Source: Rhodococcus opacus (GTDB lineage Bacteria > Actinomycetota > Actinomycetes > Mycobacteriales > Mycobacteriaceae). Taken from it: a stretch of DNA of 64,000 nt. A program made the position numbers and the translations under genes. Positions 46,500 through 55,117 of this stretch are shown here, in pieces (within the stretch, counting starts at the first letter, position 1; each line of letters starts with the position of its first letter). Where the stretch lies: the NCBI RefSeq assembly GCF_012396235.1, contig NZ_JAAXPA010000001.1:186001-250000 (forward strand), read 5' to 3'. Below the pieces are notes generated by a model, which was not told the DNA's origin, ran no database searches, and saw nothing but the letters and a program-made list of their open reading frames with translations.

Positions 46500-47617
46500 G
46501 CCAGCCAGTCTCTCACTCGACCTCGGGCGACCTTGCCACTGGCGGTCCGCGGCATCGACTCGATCGGCACCCAGCGGCGGGGCAGGGCTTCCTTCGTCAG
46601 CATCCGGCGTGCGCGCGAACGGACGTCGCCGATCCCCGCGGTGCCGTCGAGCTCCACCACGGCGGTGACGGTCTCGCCGAGCACCGAATGCGGCGATCCG
46701 ACGACGGCGGCCGCGGCGACACCGTCGAGCGTCCCGAGGATGCGCTCGACGTCCTCGGCGACCACCGTGGTGCCGCCGACGTTGATCGCGGATTCCCCCC
46801 GGCCGCGCACCGTCAGCTCGCCGTCGTCACCGAGTTCGGCCAGGTCACCGACGCCGAACCACTCCGGGACTCCGATCACGCTGTACGGCGACCGGACGTA
46901 CAGCAGACCGTCGCGGATGTCGGCGTCGACGCCGTCCAGCAGCCGGAGCGGTTCGGGCACCCGGCGCGCCGCGACGAGGGAGAGTTCCGCGGCACCGTAG
47001 TACTCGACGATCTCGATGCCGTCCGCCAGCGCGCGGGCGCCGTCGTCCAGGGCGGTCCCGGCGACGATCGCCGTGCGCAGCTTCGGGGCCTTCCCCACCA
47101 CCTCACGGAGAACGGCGGGAACGGCGTGCACCACCGTCGCCCGGGACGGGTCGTCGGTGACGCACGCACCTCGCCAGAGTGCGTGCACGGCGCCGAACAG
47201 GTGCATCGTGGCGTGCAACGGGCCGGTGATCAGCACGTGGTCGGTCGCGTCGATGCCGGTGATCGCGGTGAAGGCGGGGAAGCTGTCGAACCAGGAGGCC
47301 GCGGTGCGCGCGAGCGGACGCGGCCTGCCGGTGGAGCCGGACGTCGCGACCAGCAGAAACGCGGATGGCGGAATCACCGCGCGGTCCGGGCGCGCGTCGG
47401 GGTTCTCGACGATCACCGTCGTCCCCTGCCGCGCCGCCGCGCACACGCAGATCAGGGCGTCCGGGACCGGCAGCGTCGACGCGTCGTAGGCAGGCGCACC
47501 CGGGCCGTGCTCGAGGATCCATCGGTCGATGGCACGGTCGAGTTCGGCGTACGTGTAGGTGCGGGCTTCGAAGTCGAGAGCAGGCTGATCGCCGGAGCCG
47601 CCGAGTTCGGAACTCAC
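46496..47617 (-). CDS. Short AMP-forming ligase, YhfT-like
   Basis: A 373-residue ANL-type protein, shorter than usual because the N-terminal subdomain is reduced. Visible are the P-loop VATSGSTGRPRPLA, EYYGAAELS (A5), the GVGDLAELGDDGELTVRGRG region (A7-A8) and the catalytic Lys of PRTASGKVARG. It follows bioY with a GTGA overlap. The position bioY-ligase-thiolase is the same as in B. subtilis yhfU-yhfT-yhfS. The P-loop has Arg instead of the usual Lys (GRPR for GxPK), so activity may be altered. Confidence 0.85.
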   Translation of the reverse strand: MSSELGGSGDQPALDFEARTYTYAELDRAIDRWILEHGPGAPAYDASTLPVPDALICVCAAARQGTTVIVENPDARPDRAVIPPSAFLLVATSGSTGRPRPLARTAASWFDSFPAFTAITGIDATDHVLITGPLHATMHLFGAVHALWRGACVTDDPSRATVVHAVPAVLREVVGKAPKLRTAIVAGTALDDGARALADGIEIVEYYGAAELSLVAARRVPEPLRLLDGVDADIRDGLLYVRSPYSVIGVPEWFGVGDLAELGDDGELTVRGRGESAINVGGTTVVAEDVERILGTLDGVAAAAVVGSPHSVLGETVTAVVELDGTAGIGDVRSRARRMLTKEALPRRWVPIESMPRTASGKVARGRVRDWLA

Positions 47618-48198
47618 GTACGGATCAGGCCGGGGTACGCGCGATGCACGCTCTTGGCGACCACGGTCGCGACGACGACCTTGAGCAGGTCGCCGGGGAT
47701 GAAGGCGAAGTTGGTGGTGATGGCGGCGCCGACACCCAGATCGGTGCGGAGCAGGAGTCCGACGGTGCCGAAGACGTAGATGACGACGATCCCGCCGAGG
47801 GCGTTGATCAGCAGACCGAGCGCGATCGGGTACTTCGGCAGGATCCGAGCGGTGAGGAGACCGATGATCAGCGTCGCGGGCATCCAGCCGATGAGGTACC
47901 CGGCGCTGGGGCCTGCGAGCGCGGTCAGTCCGGTGCGGCCACCGGACAGCAGGGGCAGGCCGATCAGGGTCAGTGCGATGAAGACCGCGACGGCGGCTGT
48001 GCCCTTGCGAGCGCCGAGCACCGCGCCGGCGAGGATGACGCCGAGCGTCTGCAGTGTGATCGGCACTCCGCTGAAGCCGACCGTGATGGCGCCGGGCAGA
48101 CCCAGCGCCGCGATCAGCGCGGCGAACACCGCGATCTGCGCCATGTCCCGCGCTGAAATACCGAGCCTCGACACCCGAGCACTCTCGACACCTGCCAT
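47614..48198 (-). CDS. bioY: Biotin transporter substrate-binding subunit BioY
   Basis: A 194-residue membrane protein with six helices. The GFSGVPITLQTLGVILAGAV region and GGRTGLTALAGPSAGYLIGW are the BioY signatures that form the biotin pocket. ATG 48198 follows AGAGGAG. It is the first gene of the cluster and sits 23 nt downstream of a perfect palindrome that should bind the biotin repressor. Confidence 0.95.
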   Translation of the reverse strand: MAGVESARVSRLGISARDMAQIAVFAALIAALGLPGAITVGFSGVPITLQTLGVILAGAVLGARKGTAAVAVFIALTLIGLPLLSGGRTGLTALAGPSAGYLIGWMPATLIIGLLTARILPKYPIALGLLINALGGIVVIYVFGTVGLLLRTDLGVGAAITTNFAFIPGDLLKVVVATVVAKSVHRAYPGLIRT

Positions 48199-48220
48199 GA
48201 CGACTCCTCTTGCTTCAAAC

Positions 48221-48235
48221 TTGAACGACGTTCAA
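48221..48235. promoter_or_regulatory. BioQ-type palindrome before bioY
   Basis: TTGAACGACGTTCAA is a perfect 15-bp palindrome about a central A. Actinobacterial BioQ (a TetR-type repressor) recognises TGAAC/GTTCA-type inverted repeats before biotin genes. It is placed between -23 and -37 of the bioY start, where it would block transcription. Confidence 0.7.
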
Positions 48236-48239
48236 GGTA

Positions 48240-49130
48240 TCAGGTCGGCGCGGACAACGGTGCGGCAGACTCCGCGACGTCGCCCTCGTCGGGCGTCGTG
48301 CGCGCCCCGGCCCGCGCTGCTCCGATCCCCGCCGCGACGACGAAACAGATCCCGGCCACGGCCGCGTGGTCGGGAACCTGATGCAACACGACGAGCCCGA
48401 TGATCAACGCGAACGCCGGTTCGAGGCTCATCAGGGTCCCGAACGCCGCCGTGTTCAGCCGGCGCAGGGCGAGCATCTCCAGCGTGAACGGCACGACCGG
48501 CAGCAGTATCGCCAAACCCAGCCCGATGATCAACAGGTCCGGCGTCATCTTTCCGAGCATCGACGGTCCACCCACGGCAGTCGCGACCAATCCGGCGACC
48601 GGCATGGACACCGCGAGCCCGTTGAGACCGGCCACCTCGTCGCCCACGCGCTGGGTGAGCACGATGTAGAGGGCCCAGCACGCGGCCGCGCCCAGTGCGA
48701 ACAGGATTCCGACCGGGTCGACGCCGCCGGCCCAGGGTTGCGTCAGCAGCAGCACCCCGACGGCCGCCAGCGCCGGCCACTTCAGGCGACCGCGTCCGTG
48801 CAGAACAGCGACGCCGAGGGGCCCGAGGAACTCGAGCGCGCTGGCGGTTCCCAGCGGGATCCGGTCCACCGCGGCCATGAACAGCAGGGTGACCGCCGCC
48901 GTGACCACTCCGAGCAGGACACACGCGCCGAGCGACGATCGCGTGAACGCCTTCGGACGGGGCCGCACGATCACGGCCAGCAACACCCCAGCCCATGCCA
49001 GGCGCAACCAGGCGGCACCCTCGGCGCCGACGCGTTCGGACACGCCGACGGAGATCGCGAGTCCGCTCTGCACGCACAGCATCGAGGTCAGCGCCATCGT
49101 CGCGCCGACGTGGGTCGAGTTCCTGGTCAT
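48240..49130 (-). CDS. EamA/RhtA-type exporter
   Basis: A 296-residue drug/metabolite transporter with ten helices in two repeated halves. The first half contains [15 protein letters not shown]; the second half starts about residue 145 with [20 protein letters not shown]. The ending [17 protein letters not shown] is the RhtA-type signature (amino-acid export). ATG 49130 is used; GTG 49148 would add six residues. It is divergent from a LysR gene. Confidence 0.88.
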   Translation of the reverse strand: MTRNSTHVGATMALTSMLCVQSGLAISVGVSERVGAEGAAWLRLAWAGVLLAVIVRPRPKAFTRSSLGACVLLGVVTAAVTLLFMAAVDRIPLGTASALEFLGPLGVAVLHGRGRLKWPALAAVGVLLLTQPWAGGVDPVGILFALGAAACWALYIVLTQRVGDEVAGLNGLAVSMPVAGLVATAVGGPSMLGKMTPDLLIIGLGLAILLPVVPFTLEMLALRRLNTAAFGTLMSLEPAFALIIGLVVLHQVPDHAAVAGICFVVAAGIGAARAGARTTPDEGDVAESAAPLSAPT

Positions 49131-49157
49131 GTCTGCATTGAAGGCCACCTCGACCGT

Positions 49158-49171
49158 TCACGTCCACGTGA
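49158..49171. promoter_or_regulatory. Palindrome in EamA/LysR promoter
   Basis: TCACGT-CC-ACGTGA is a perfect inverted repeat between the two divergent genes. It is a candidate LysR operator. Confidence 0.4.
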
Positions 49172-49213
49172 CTTTCATGGACAAACCGTTCGGATATCGC
49201 GAACAATGCATGG

Positions 49214-50113
49214 GTGGATACCCGACGCCTGCATCTCCTGCTCGAGCTCTCCCGCCTCGGCTCCATGCGTGAGGTCGCCGAGACACACCGGCTGACCACC
49301 TCGACCGTCTCCCAGCAGATCGCCGCACTCGCGAAGGAGACGGGTGCGCAGCTCGTCGAACCGACCGGCCGCCGGGTGCGGCTCACTCCGGCCGGTCGCC
49401 GGCTGGCCGACCACGCCGTCACCATCCTGGCGGCCGTCGACGCCGCCCGGCTCGACCTCGACCCCCACGCCGAGCCGGTCGGCACCCTGCGCGTCGGGGG
49501 TTTCGCGACGGGCATCCGGGTGTCGCTGCTCCCGGTCGTCGCCGAACTGGCACGCACCCACTCGCAGGTGGACGTGGTGATCAGCGAATACGAGCCGGTC
49601 GAGGCGTTCGCGTTGCTCGCCGACGACGAACTCGATCTCGCCCTGACCTACGACTACAACCTGGCACCGGCATCCCCGGGCACCGCGCTCGAGGCCGTCC
49701 CGTTGTGGTCGACTCCCTGGGGACTCGGCGCCCCCACGCCCGCCGAGAGCGGACCCGCCGACGTCGCCGCCTATGCCGGTTCGCCCTGGATCGTGAACTC
49801 CCGCAACACCGCCGACGAGGACGCCGTCCGCACCCTGGCCTCGCTCGCGGGTTTCACACCGCACATCGCCCACCAGATCGACAGCCTCGACCTCGTCGAG
49901 GACCTCATCGCCGCCGGCTACGGGGTGGGCCTGCTGCCGGCCGACCGTCCCACACGCAAGGAAGTCACGGTCCGCCCGCTCACCAACCCGAAGGTCGTGC
50001 TGACGGCCTACGCCGTGACCCGCCGCGGGAGGTCGACCTGGCCGCCGCTGCGCCTGGTCCTCGACCGCCTGGCCGCCGTCACCCGGGAACGGCGATCGGC
50101 CGACGCGACATGA
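49214..50113 (+). CDS. LysR-family regulator divergent from exporter
   Basis: A 299-residue regulator from GTG 49214. The HTH is LHLLLELSRLGSMREVAETH with TTSTVSQQIAALAKE. The effector domain is complete. LysR genes of this type beside EamA exporters often control amino-acid or metabolite efflux. It ends before a strong hairpin shared with the convergent sugar isomerase gene. Confidence 0.92.
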   Translation: MDTRRLHLLLELSRLGSMREVAETHRLTTSTVSQQIAALAKETGAQLVEPTGRRVRLTPAGRRLADHAVTILAAVDAARLDLDPHAEPVGTLRVGGFATGIRVSLLPVVAELARTHSQVDVVISEYEPVEAFALLADDELDLALTYDYNLAPASPGTALEAVPLWSTPWGLGAPTPAESGPADVAAYAGSPWIVNSRNTADEDAVRTLASLAGFTPHIAHQIDSLDLVEDLIAAGYGVGLLPADRPTRKEVTVRPLTNPKVVLTAYAVTRRGRSTWPPLRLVLDRLAAVTRERRSADAT

Positions 50114-50129
50114 CCCGCGTGATACACGA

Positions 50130-50159
50130 CGCCCCGCCTGCGGGAGCGCAGGCGGGGCG
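50130..50159. terminator. Bidirectional hairpin terminator
   Basis: CGCCCCGCCTGCG and CGCAGGCGGGGCG form a perfect 13-bp stem around GGAG, between two convergent genes. Very GC-rich, without a T-run. Confidence 0.8.
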
Positions 50160-50188
50160 GTTTCGAACGGGAGCGCGCAGGGCGGGTT

Positions 50189-51190
50189 CTAGCGGGAGGC
50201 CACCGCGGAAGCCGCGTCCTTCAGGGTGCGGGCGGCGACCTGCAGTCCTTCGAGCTGTCCCAGTTCGACGTCCTCGTGTTCGATGTTGACCGCCATGTCC
50301 GGGTCGACCCGCTGCAGGGCGGCGAGGAAACGGGACCAGAAATCGACGTCGTGTCCGCGACCGACGGCGACGAAGTCCCACGCCGAGTCCTCGGGCCACT
50401 TGTTGACCACGTGCTTGCCGCCGAGTCCGGTGGGGTTCTGGTCGGCCGGGATCCGGGTGAACCGGTCGTCGAGAACACCGTAGATCTTGCAGTTCTCGTT
50501 GATCCGGGTGTCCTTCGCCGCGGCGTGGAACACGAGGTCGCCGAGCCAGTCGACCGCGGCGACCGGATCGATGCCCTGCCAGAACAGGTGCGACGGGTCC
50601 ATCTCGGCGCCGACGTTCGTCGCACCGGTCTTCTCGACCAGGCGCTCGAGCGTCGGCGGGTTGAACACCAGGTTCTGCGGGTGCATCTCGATCGCGACCT
50701 TGACGCCGTTCTCACGGGCGAGCGCGTCGATCTCCTTCCAGAACGGCACCGCGACCTGATCCCACTGGTAGTCGAGGGAGTCGAGATAGCCGCTGTCCCA
50801 AGTGTTCACGTGCCAGGCCGGCCACTGGCCGCCGGCGTGCGCGGCCGGCAGCCCGGACATCGTGACCACCCGGTCCACACCGAGCAGGCCGGCGACCTTG
50901 ATGGCGTTGCGCAGGTCCTCGGCGTCCTCGGGCCCCACCTCGGGATCCGCGTGCAACGGGTTGCCGTTGCAGTTCAGGCCGGCGATGGAGACGCCGGTCT
51001 CGTCGAAGACCTTCAGGTACTCCTGCGGTGACACCTCACCGGAGAGGAGTTCCTTGACAGGCAGGTGCGGGGTGGGCAGGAAGCCGCCCGCGTTGATCTC
51101 CGCGCCCTCGAGCCCGAGGGACGCGATGGTCTCCAGCGCCTCGCGCAGGCTGCGGTCGTGCAGGACGGCGGTGTACACACCGAGTTTCAT
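50189..51190 (-). CDS. Sugar phosphate isomerase/epimerase, TIM barrel
   Basis: A 333-residue AP endonuclease-2-family barrel. Metal ligands expected from the family are the Glu of VAIEMHPQNLVF, the Asp-x2-His of EMDPSHLFW, the His of LVFHAAAKDTR and the Glu in VNIEHEDVELGQ. This closely resembles the IolE/IolI-like isomerases found with Gfo/Idh/MocA dehydrogenases in inositol and keto-sugar pathways. ATG 51190 is used. It forms an operon with the dehydrogenase gene upstream (65 nt). Confidence 0.88.
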   Translation of the reverse strand: MKLGVYTAVLHDRSLREALETIASLGLEGAEINAGGFLPTPHLPVKELLSGEVSPQEYLKVFDETGVSIAGLNCNGNPLHADPEVGPEDAEDLRNAIKVAGLLGVDRVVTMSGLPAAHAGGQWPAWHVNTWDSGYLDSLDYQWDQVAVPFWKEIDALARENGVKVAIEMHPQNLVFNPPTLERLVEKTGATNVGAEMDPSHLFWQGIDPVAAVDWLGDLVFHAAAKDTRINENCKIYGVLDDRFTRIPADQNPTGLGGKHVVNKWPEDSAWDFVAVGRGHDVDFWSRFLAALQRVDPDMAVNIEHEDVELGQLEGLQVAARTLKDAASAVASR

Positions 51191-51255
51191 GAGGGTTCCT
51201 TGCGTGGTGGGAAGAAGTTGCGGTTCAGGGGGTTTGCGGTTACGGGGTTTGGGGT

Positions 51256-52434
51256 TCAGCCGATCTTGACGGCTGCTCCGTCGGCGCGGGCGGACTCCGC
51301 GACGGCGGTGACGATCTGCATGCCGCGCAGCGCGTGGGCGAAGGACGGCAGCGGGCCGAGGATGTCGATGCCGGCGATCTGGTCGAGGAACGCCCGGGCC
51401 TGGTAGGCGAAGAACTCCGCCTTGCCGTGGCCGACGCCGCCGGCATCCATCGGCAGGCCACCCTGGATGTACGGGTGCTGCGGACCGATGATCACCCGCC
51501 GCTGACCGTTCACGGTGCGGTCGAGGCCCTCGCTGGACACCGAGAATTCCGCGGCGCGAGCCAGGTCGAACGCCGCGGAGCCGGACGTCCCGAACAACTC
51601 GAAACCGAGTCCGTCCGGAAGCTGATGCGCGACGCGGGAAGCGGAGAACGTGCCGACCGCGCCGTTCTGGAAGCGCACCGTGAACGTCGCGAGGTCCTCG
51701 TTCTCGACGGGTGCCATCTCACCGGTGGTCTCGGCCTTGGTGTGGCCGTAAGTGACTCCGGCAGGCACGGGACGCTCCGTGATCACCGTGGCGAAGGTCG
51801 CGCCGCTGATCTCGACGATCGGACCGCACACGAATTCGGCCATGTCGAGCAGGTGGCTGCCGACGTCCGCGAGCGCGCCCGTTCCGGGACCGCCGCGGTA
51901 CCGCCAGGTGATCGGCGAGGCGGGGTCGAGGCCGTAGTCGCACCAGTAATGCCCGTTGAAGTGGATGATGTCGCCGAGGCGGCCCGTCGCGAGTTCGTCG
52001 CGGATCGCCTGGATGGCCGGCGACCGGCGGTAGGTGTACCCGACCGTCGCGATCGTGTCGGCATCCGCAGCGGCCGCGACCATGGCCTCGGCGTCCGTGA
52101 TGGACCCGGCCAGGGGCTTCTCGCACAGCACGTGCTTCCCCGCGGCGAGGAGCCCTTCGACGATCTCCCGGTGCAACTGGTTGGCGACGACGACGCTCAC
52201 GGCGTCGATGTCCGGCGATTCGGCGATGGCCTGCCAGCTGTACTCGGCCCGCTCGTACCCGTACCGCTTCGCGGTGTCGTCGGCGACGGCCTGGTTGGTG
52301 TCGGCGATCGCAACCAGACGCACGTCGGGGCGGTCGGTTCCGAACAACGTCGACGCCATGCGATATCCGGCGGCATGCGCTCGTCCGGCCATGCCGCCGC
52401 CGATGACGGCGACACCGATCGAGTTGGAAGTCAT
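51256..52434 (-). CDS. Gfo/Idh/MocA-family oxidoreductase
   Basis: A 392-residue dehydrogenase. The Rossmann motif is VAVIGGGMAGRAHAAGY, the catalytic Lys in VLCEKPLAGS and the conserved ADVGSHLLDMAEF carries the active-site Asp/His. It is longer than the dehydrogenase at 35,490 and only moderately similar, so the two modules are not recent duplicates. ATG 52434 is chosen. A TAGACC direct repeat lies 100-118 nt upstream. The pathway is likely oxidation of a cyclitol or sugar followed by isomerisation. Confidence 0.88.
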   Translation of the reverse strand: MTSNSIGVAVIGGGMAGRAHAAGYRMASTLFGTDRPDVRLVAIADTNQAVADDTAKRYGYERAEYSWQAIAESPDIDAVSVVVANQLHREIVEGLLAAGKHVLCEKPLAGSITDAEAMVAAAADADTIATVGYTYRRSPAIQAIRDELATGRLGDIIHFNGHYWCDYGLDPASPITWRYRGGPGTGALADVGSHLLDMAEFVCGPIVEISGATFATVITERPVPAGVTYGHTKAETTGEMAPVENEDLATFTVRFQNGAVGTFSASRVAHQLPDGLGFELFGTSGSAAFDLARAAEFSVSSEGLDRTVNGQRRVIIGPQHPYIQGGLPMDAGGVGHGKAEFFAYQARAFLDQIAGIDILGPLPSFAHALRGMQIVTAVAESARADGAAVKIG

Positions 52435-52533
52435 GAGTGGAAGCCTTTCGGTGTGATGGTGACCCGGCGGGAGTGCAGGTCGGCTACCCGCAGACACCCG
52501 CACGGATGAGTGAAGACGCCCTCAGGCTAGTTC

Positions 52534-52552
52534 GGTCTATTTAACCGGTCTA
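52534..52552 (-). promoter_or_regulatory. TAGACC direct repeat, putative LacI operator 1
   Basis: On the minus strand: TAGACC, seven bases, TAGACC (13-bp period). The same arrangement occurs at 54,825-54,843 before the LacI gene. It lies 100-118 nt before the dehydrogenase start. Confidence 0.5.
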
Positions 52553-52729
52553 GTACGACTACTATGAGCTGAATCACGACACCCTGTCAAGCCCCGACTC
52601 GGCGGTCCGGCCAGCGGGCCGCACCCCTTGACGAGCACCCTTGGCGTGCAGATATCGAATGCAATTTCACTGAATACCTCTTCAGTGAATGCGAAGTCGG
52701 GAGGAACGTACGAAGGTCAGCGTCGCAGG

Positions 52730-53692
52730 CGGTCCGGCACTGGGAGGCTGCTGGCGGAAGTTCCGCACGGACGGCTGTCGGGGGATCCGCTGCACAGTAC
52801 GACGCTGAAGCGGGGTTCCCTGGTCGAGGTGCTGCGTGAGTGCGCCGAGCAGGCCGGGGTGCGGATCGTCACCGGCCGCCGACTGGTAGGGGCCGAGCCC
52901 ACGGGACACGGTGTCCGCGCGCAGTTCGCCGACGGTTCCAGTGCCACGCGCCGACCTGCTGGTCGGCGCGGATGGTCTCTGGTCGGCTACCCGGTCGGTC
53001 CTTGATCCCGGCGCGCCCCGACCCACCTACGGAGGCTCTCCAGCGTCTCGGGCAACGCCGCCGGCATCCCGGCCGAGACCGGCACGTTCAACATGGTTTT
53101 CGCGCGCAGCGGCGCCTTTCTCCACATCCCGGCGCCGGACGAAACCGTGTGGTGGTCCGCGCAGGTTGCCGATCCCAGGCCACCGGACCTGGCCGGTGTC
53201 GGCGACGACTGATTGCTCGGGCGACTCGCCGAGCTGTACCGGTTCGAGCCGCAGCCGCTCGAGATCATCAGGGCGACCACGCAATTGCACCGTCCGACGC
53301 TCATGCACACGCTGGCCGAAGTCCCCGTCTGGCACGACGAACGCGTCGTCCTCGTAGGCGACGCCGCTCACCCGGTTGGCGCGGGGCAGGGCGCCTCGAT
53401 GGCCATCGAAGACGCCGTGGTCCTGGCCCGGGCACTCGCCGAGGCCCGCTCGACCGGGGAAGGTCTCGCGGAGTACGACCGGCTCCGCCGCGCCCGAATC
53501 GGGAAGATAGCCAAGGCGGCCCGCACCAACCGCGACGCCAAGACCAGTGGCCCGCTCGCGCGCCGGCTCCGCGACCTAGTCATGCCGATCGCCTTCGGGC
53601 ACTACTACGAGAGGGCCACCACCTGGCTCTACGCCCACGATCTGGGCACACTGCCCGCGCCGGCCGAGGAATCCCGGCCCGCCGAACACTGA
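52730..53692 (+). pseudogene. FAD-dependent monooxygenase, broken
   Basis: Pieces in three frames give a class A flavin monooxygenase. The first piece is TGRLLAEVP then LVEVLRECAEQAGVRIVTGR. The second, frameshifted near 52,950, is LLVGADGLWSATRSVLDPGA. The third, shifted again near 53,040, is ETGTFNMVFARSGAFLHIPA and ends at a TGA at 53,210. Then comes VVLVGDAAHPVGAGQGASMA, the FAD/substrate motif, to the stop at 53,692. The N-terminal FAD Rossmann region (GxGxxG) is missing. The last 159 codons could be translated from TTG 53213 but would not make an enzyme. Confidence 0.75.
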
Positions 53693-53705
53693 CGGCCGCC
53701 GCAGG

Positions 53706-54773
53706 TCAGGACACGCCCGACCGGGATCCTTCCATCGGCTCGGGCGCGGGCCCGGTGGTACGGCGCGCGACGAGCCGCGGGCGGAGGACGGTCGCGACCG
53801 ATTCGGTCCTCCCCCGGTCCAGCCGCTGGATGACCGCGTCCACCGCCGTGGCGGCCTGCTCCCGCGGTTGCTGATTGACCGACGTCAGATCGATGTGCGC
53901 GAGCTGGGCGAGCACGCTGTCGTCATATCCGGAGACCGAGACGTCTTCGGGAATACGCACGCCCCGGCTCCGCAGTTCGCCGATCAGCCCGATGGCACTG
54001 CGGTCGTTGGCCGCGATCACCGCGGTGGGAAGCTGCGACCGCCCGAGCAGCGTCTCCGCGGCGACCGCTCCGGCGCTGTCGGTGAAGTCGCCCTCGACGA
54101 CGTCGATGTCGAGTCCGTGACGACGCATGGCACGGGTGTACCCCGACTTCCGGTCGGCCGCAATCGTGCCCGTACCACCGCTGAGGTGCGTGATTCGGCG
54201 ATGCCCCAGCTCCACGAGATGGTCGACGACGGTGCCGATCCCCTTGCCGTCCGCTGTGCGCACGACGTCGACGGCGCCGTCTCCGACGCGGCGACCGACC
54301 ACGACCACCGGTACCCGCTCCCCGAGCGTGTCGAGAACGTCGGTGCCGAGTTCGGTGCCGAGCAGGATCAAGGCTTCGCAGCGGAAATCGAGCAGCGTTT
54401 CGACGACTTTCGGTTCGGCGTGCGTGGGAGTCAGCGCACCGAGCACCACCTCGTACCCGTGGTCGTCGGCGGCGGCGACGATGTACTCGACCATCTCGGC
54501 GTGGAAGCTGTTGCGAATATCCGCCGTCACACCCACGAGGTGGGTCCGCCGGAGCGACATCAGTGCGGCCGTACGGTTCGGCCGGTACCCGAGCTCGTCC
54601 GCGACGTCGAGGACCCGCTTCCGCGTCTCGGCACTCGGTCCGGGAACGCGCCGAAACACCATGGAGACCAACGCCTTCGACACCCCGACACGGTCGGCGA
54701 TGTCCTGCATGGTGACGGCCTGCCGGGGCATCGGAGCAGGACCACCGCTCCGGGCGTCGTCGTCGCTTCGCAT
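53706..54773 (-). CDS. LacI-family regulator of the second sugar module
   Basis: A 355-residue repressor with HTH TMQDIADRVGVSKALVSMVF, hinge AETRKRVLDVADELGYRPN and a full ligand domain (LGRSQLPTAVIAANDRSAI, SVSGYDDSVLAQLAHI). ATG 54773 is chosen; the frame extends 12 codons upstream. A TAGACC direct repeat lies 52-70 nt upstream, so it probably represses itself and, through the matching site, the isomerase/dehydrogenase operon. Confidence 0.93.
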   Translation of the reverse strand: MRSDDDARSGGPAPMPRQAVTMQDIADRVGVSKALVSMVFRRVPGPSAETRKRVLDVADELGYRPNRTAALMSLRRTHLVGVTADIRNSFHAEMVEYIVAAADDHGYEVVLGALTPTHAEPKVVETLLDFRCEALILLGTELGTDVLDTLGERVPVVVVGRRVGDGAVDVVRTADGKGIGTVVDHLVELGHRRITHLSGGTGTIAADRKSGYTRAMRRHGLDIDVVEGDFTDSAGAVAAETLLGRSQLPTAVIAANDRSAIGLIGELRSRGVRIPEDVSVSGYDDSVLAQLAHIDLTSVNQQPREQAATAVDAVIQRLDRGRTESVATVLRPRLVARRTTGPAPEPMEGSRSGVS

Positions 54774-54824
54774 GTGCAGACCCTTTCGCTCGCCGAGCAC
54801 GAGGCACACCCAGAGTATCCGACA

Positions 54825-54843
54825 TAGACCGAAGTACTAGACC
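54825..54843 (+). promoter_or_regulatory. TAGACC direct repeat, putative LacI operator 2
   Basis: TAGACC, seven bases (GAAGTAC), TAGACC. Unit and 13-bp period are identical to the repeat at 52,534-52,552. It is located upstream of the LacI gene. Confidence 0.5.
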
Positions 54844-54868
54844 GGGCTACCTACCCGAACGCAGCTAG

Positions 54869-55108
54869 CCGGCAGGAGAACGCGCGACGTTCGATGTTCT
54901 GGGCGCTGGCGAGCACGAGCGCTCCCTGCACGAAGCGGCGGTCGTCGTCATCAGCGTCTGGGAGGGCGGCGTCGTCGGACTCGCCGTCACCCTCACAGTC
55001 GGACTCCTCGGAGGCCTGCTGTCGCGGGCGTTCACGATCCACGCAGGCGTCCTGTTCATGGGGTACTACGTGGCAGTCCTCAGCGTCCCCGCCATCCTCG
55101 CGCTCTGA
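54869..55108 (+). pseudogene. C-terminal stub of a membrane transporter
   Basis: After an in-frame TAG at 54,866 the frame encodes AGEHERSLHEAAVVVISVWE, two hydrophobic segments (LAVTLTVGLLGGLLSRAF; GVLFMGYYVAVLSVPAILAL) and a stop. There is no start codon or signal. It looks like the last 80 residues of a multi-helix transporter, perhaps a cation exchanger, but the family is not certain. Confidence 0.5.
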
Positions 55109-55117
55109 CCGTGCCGA

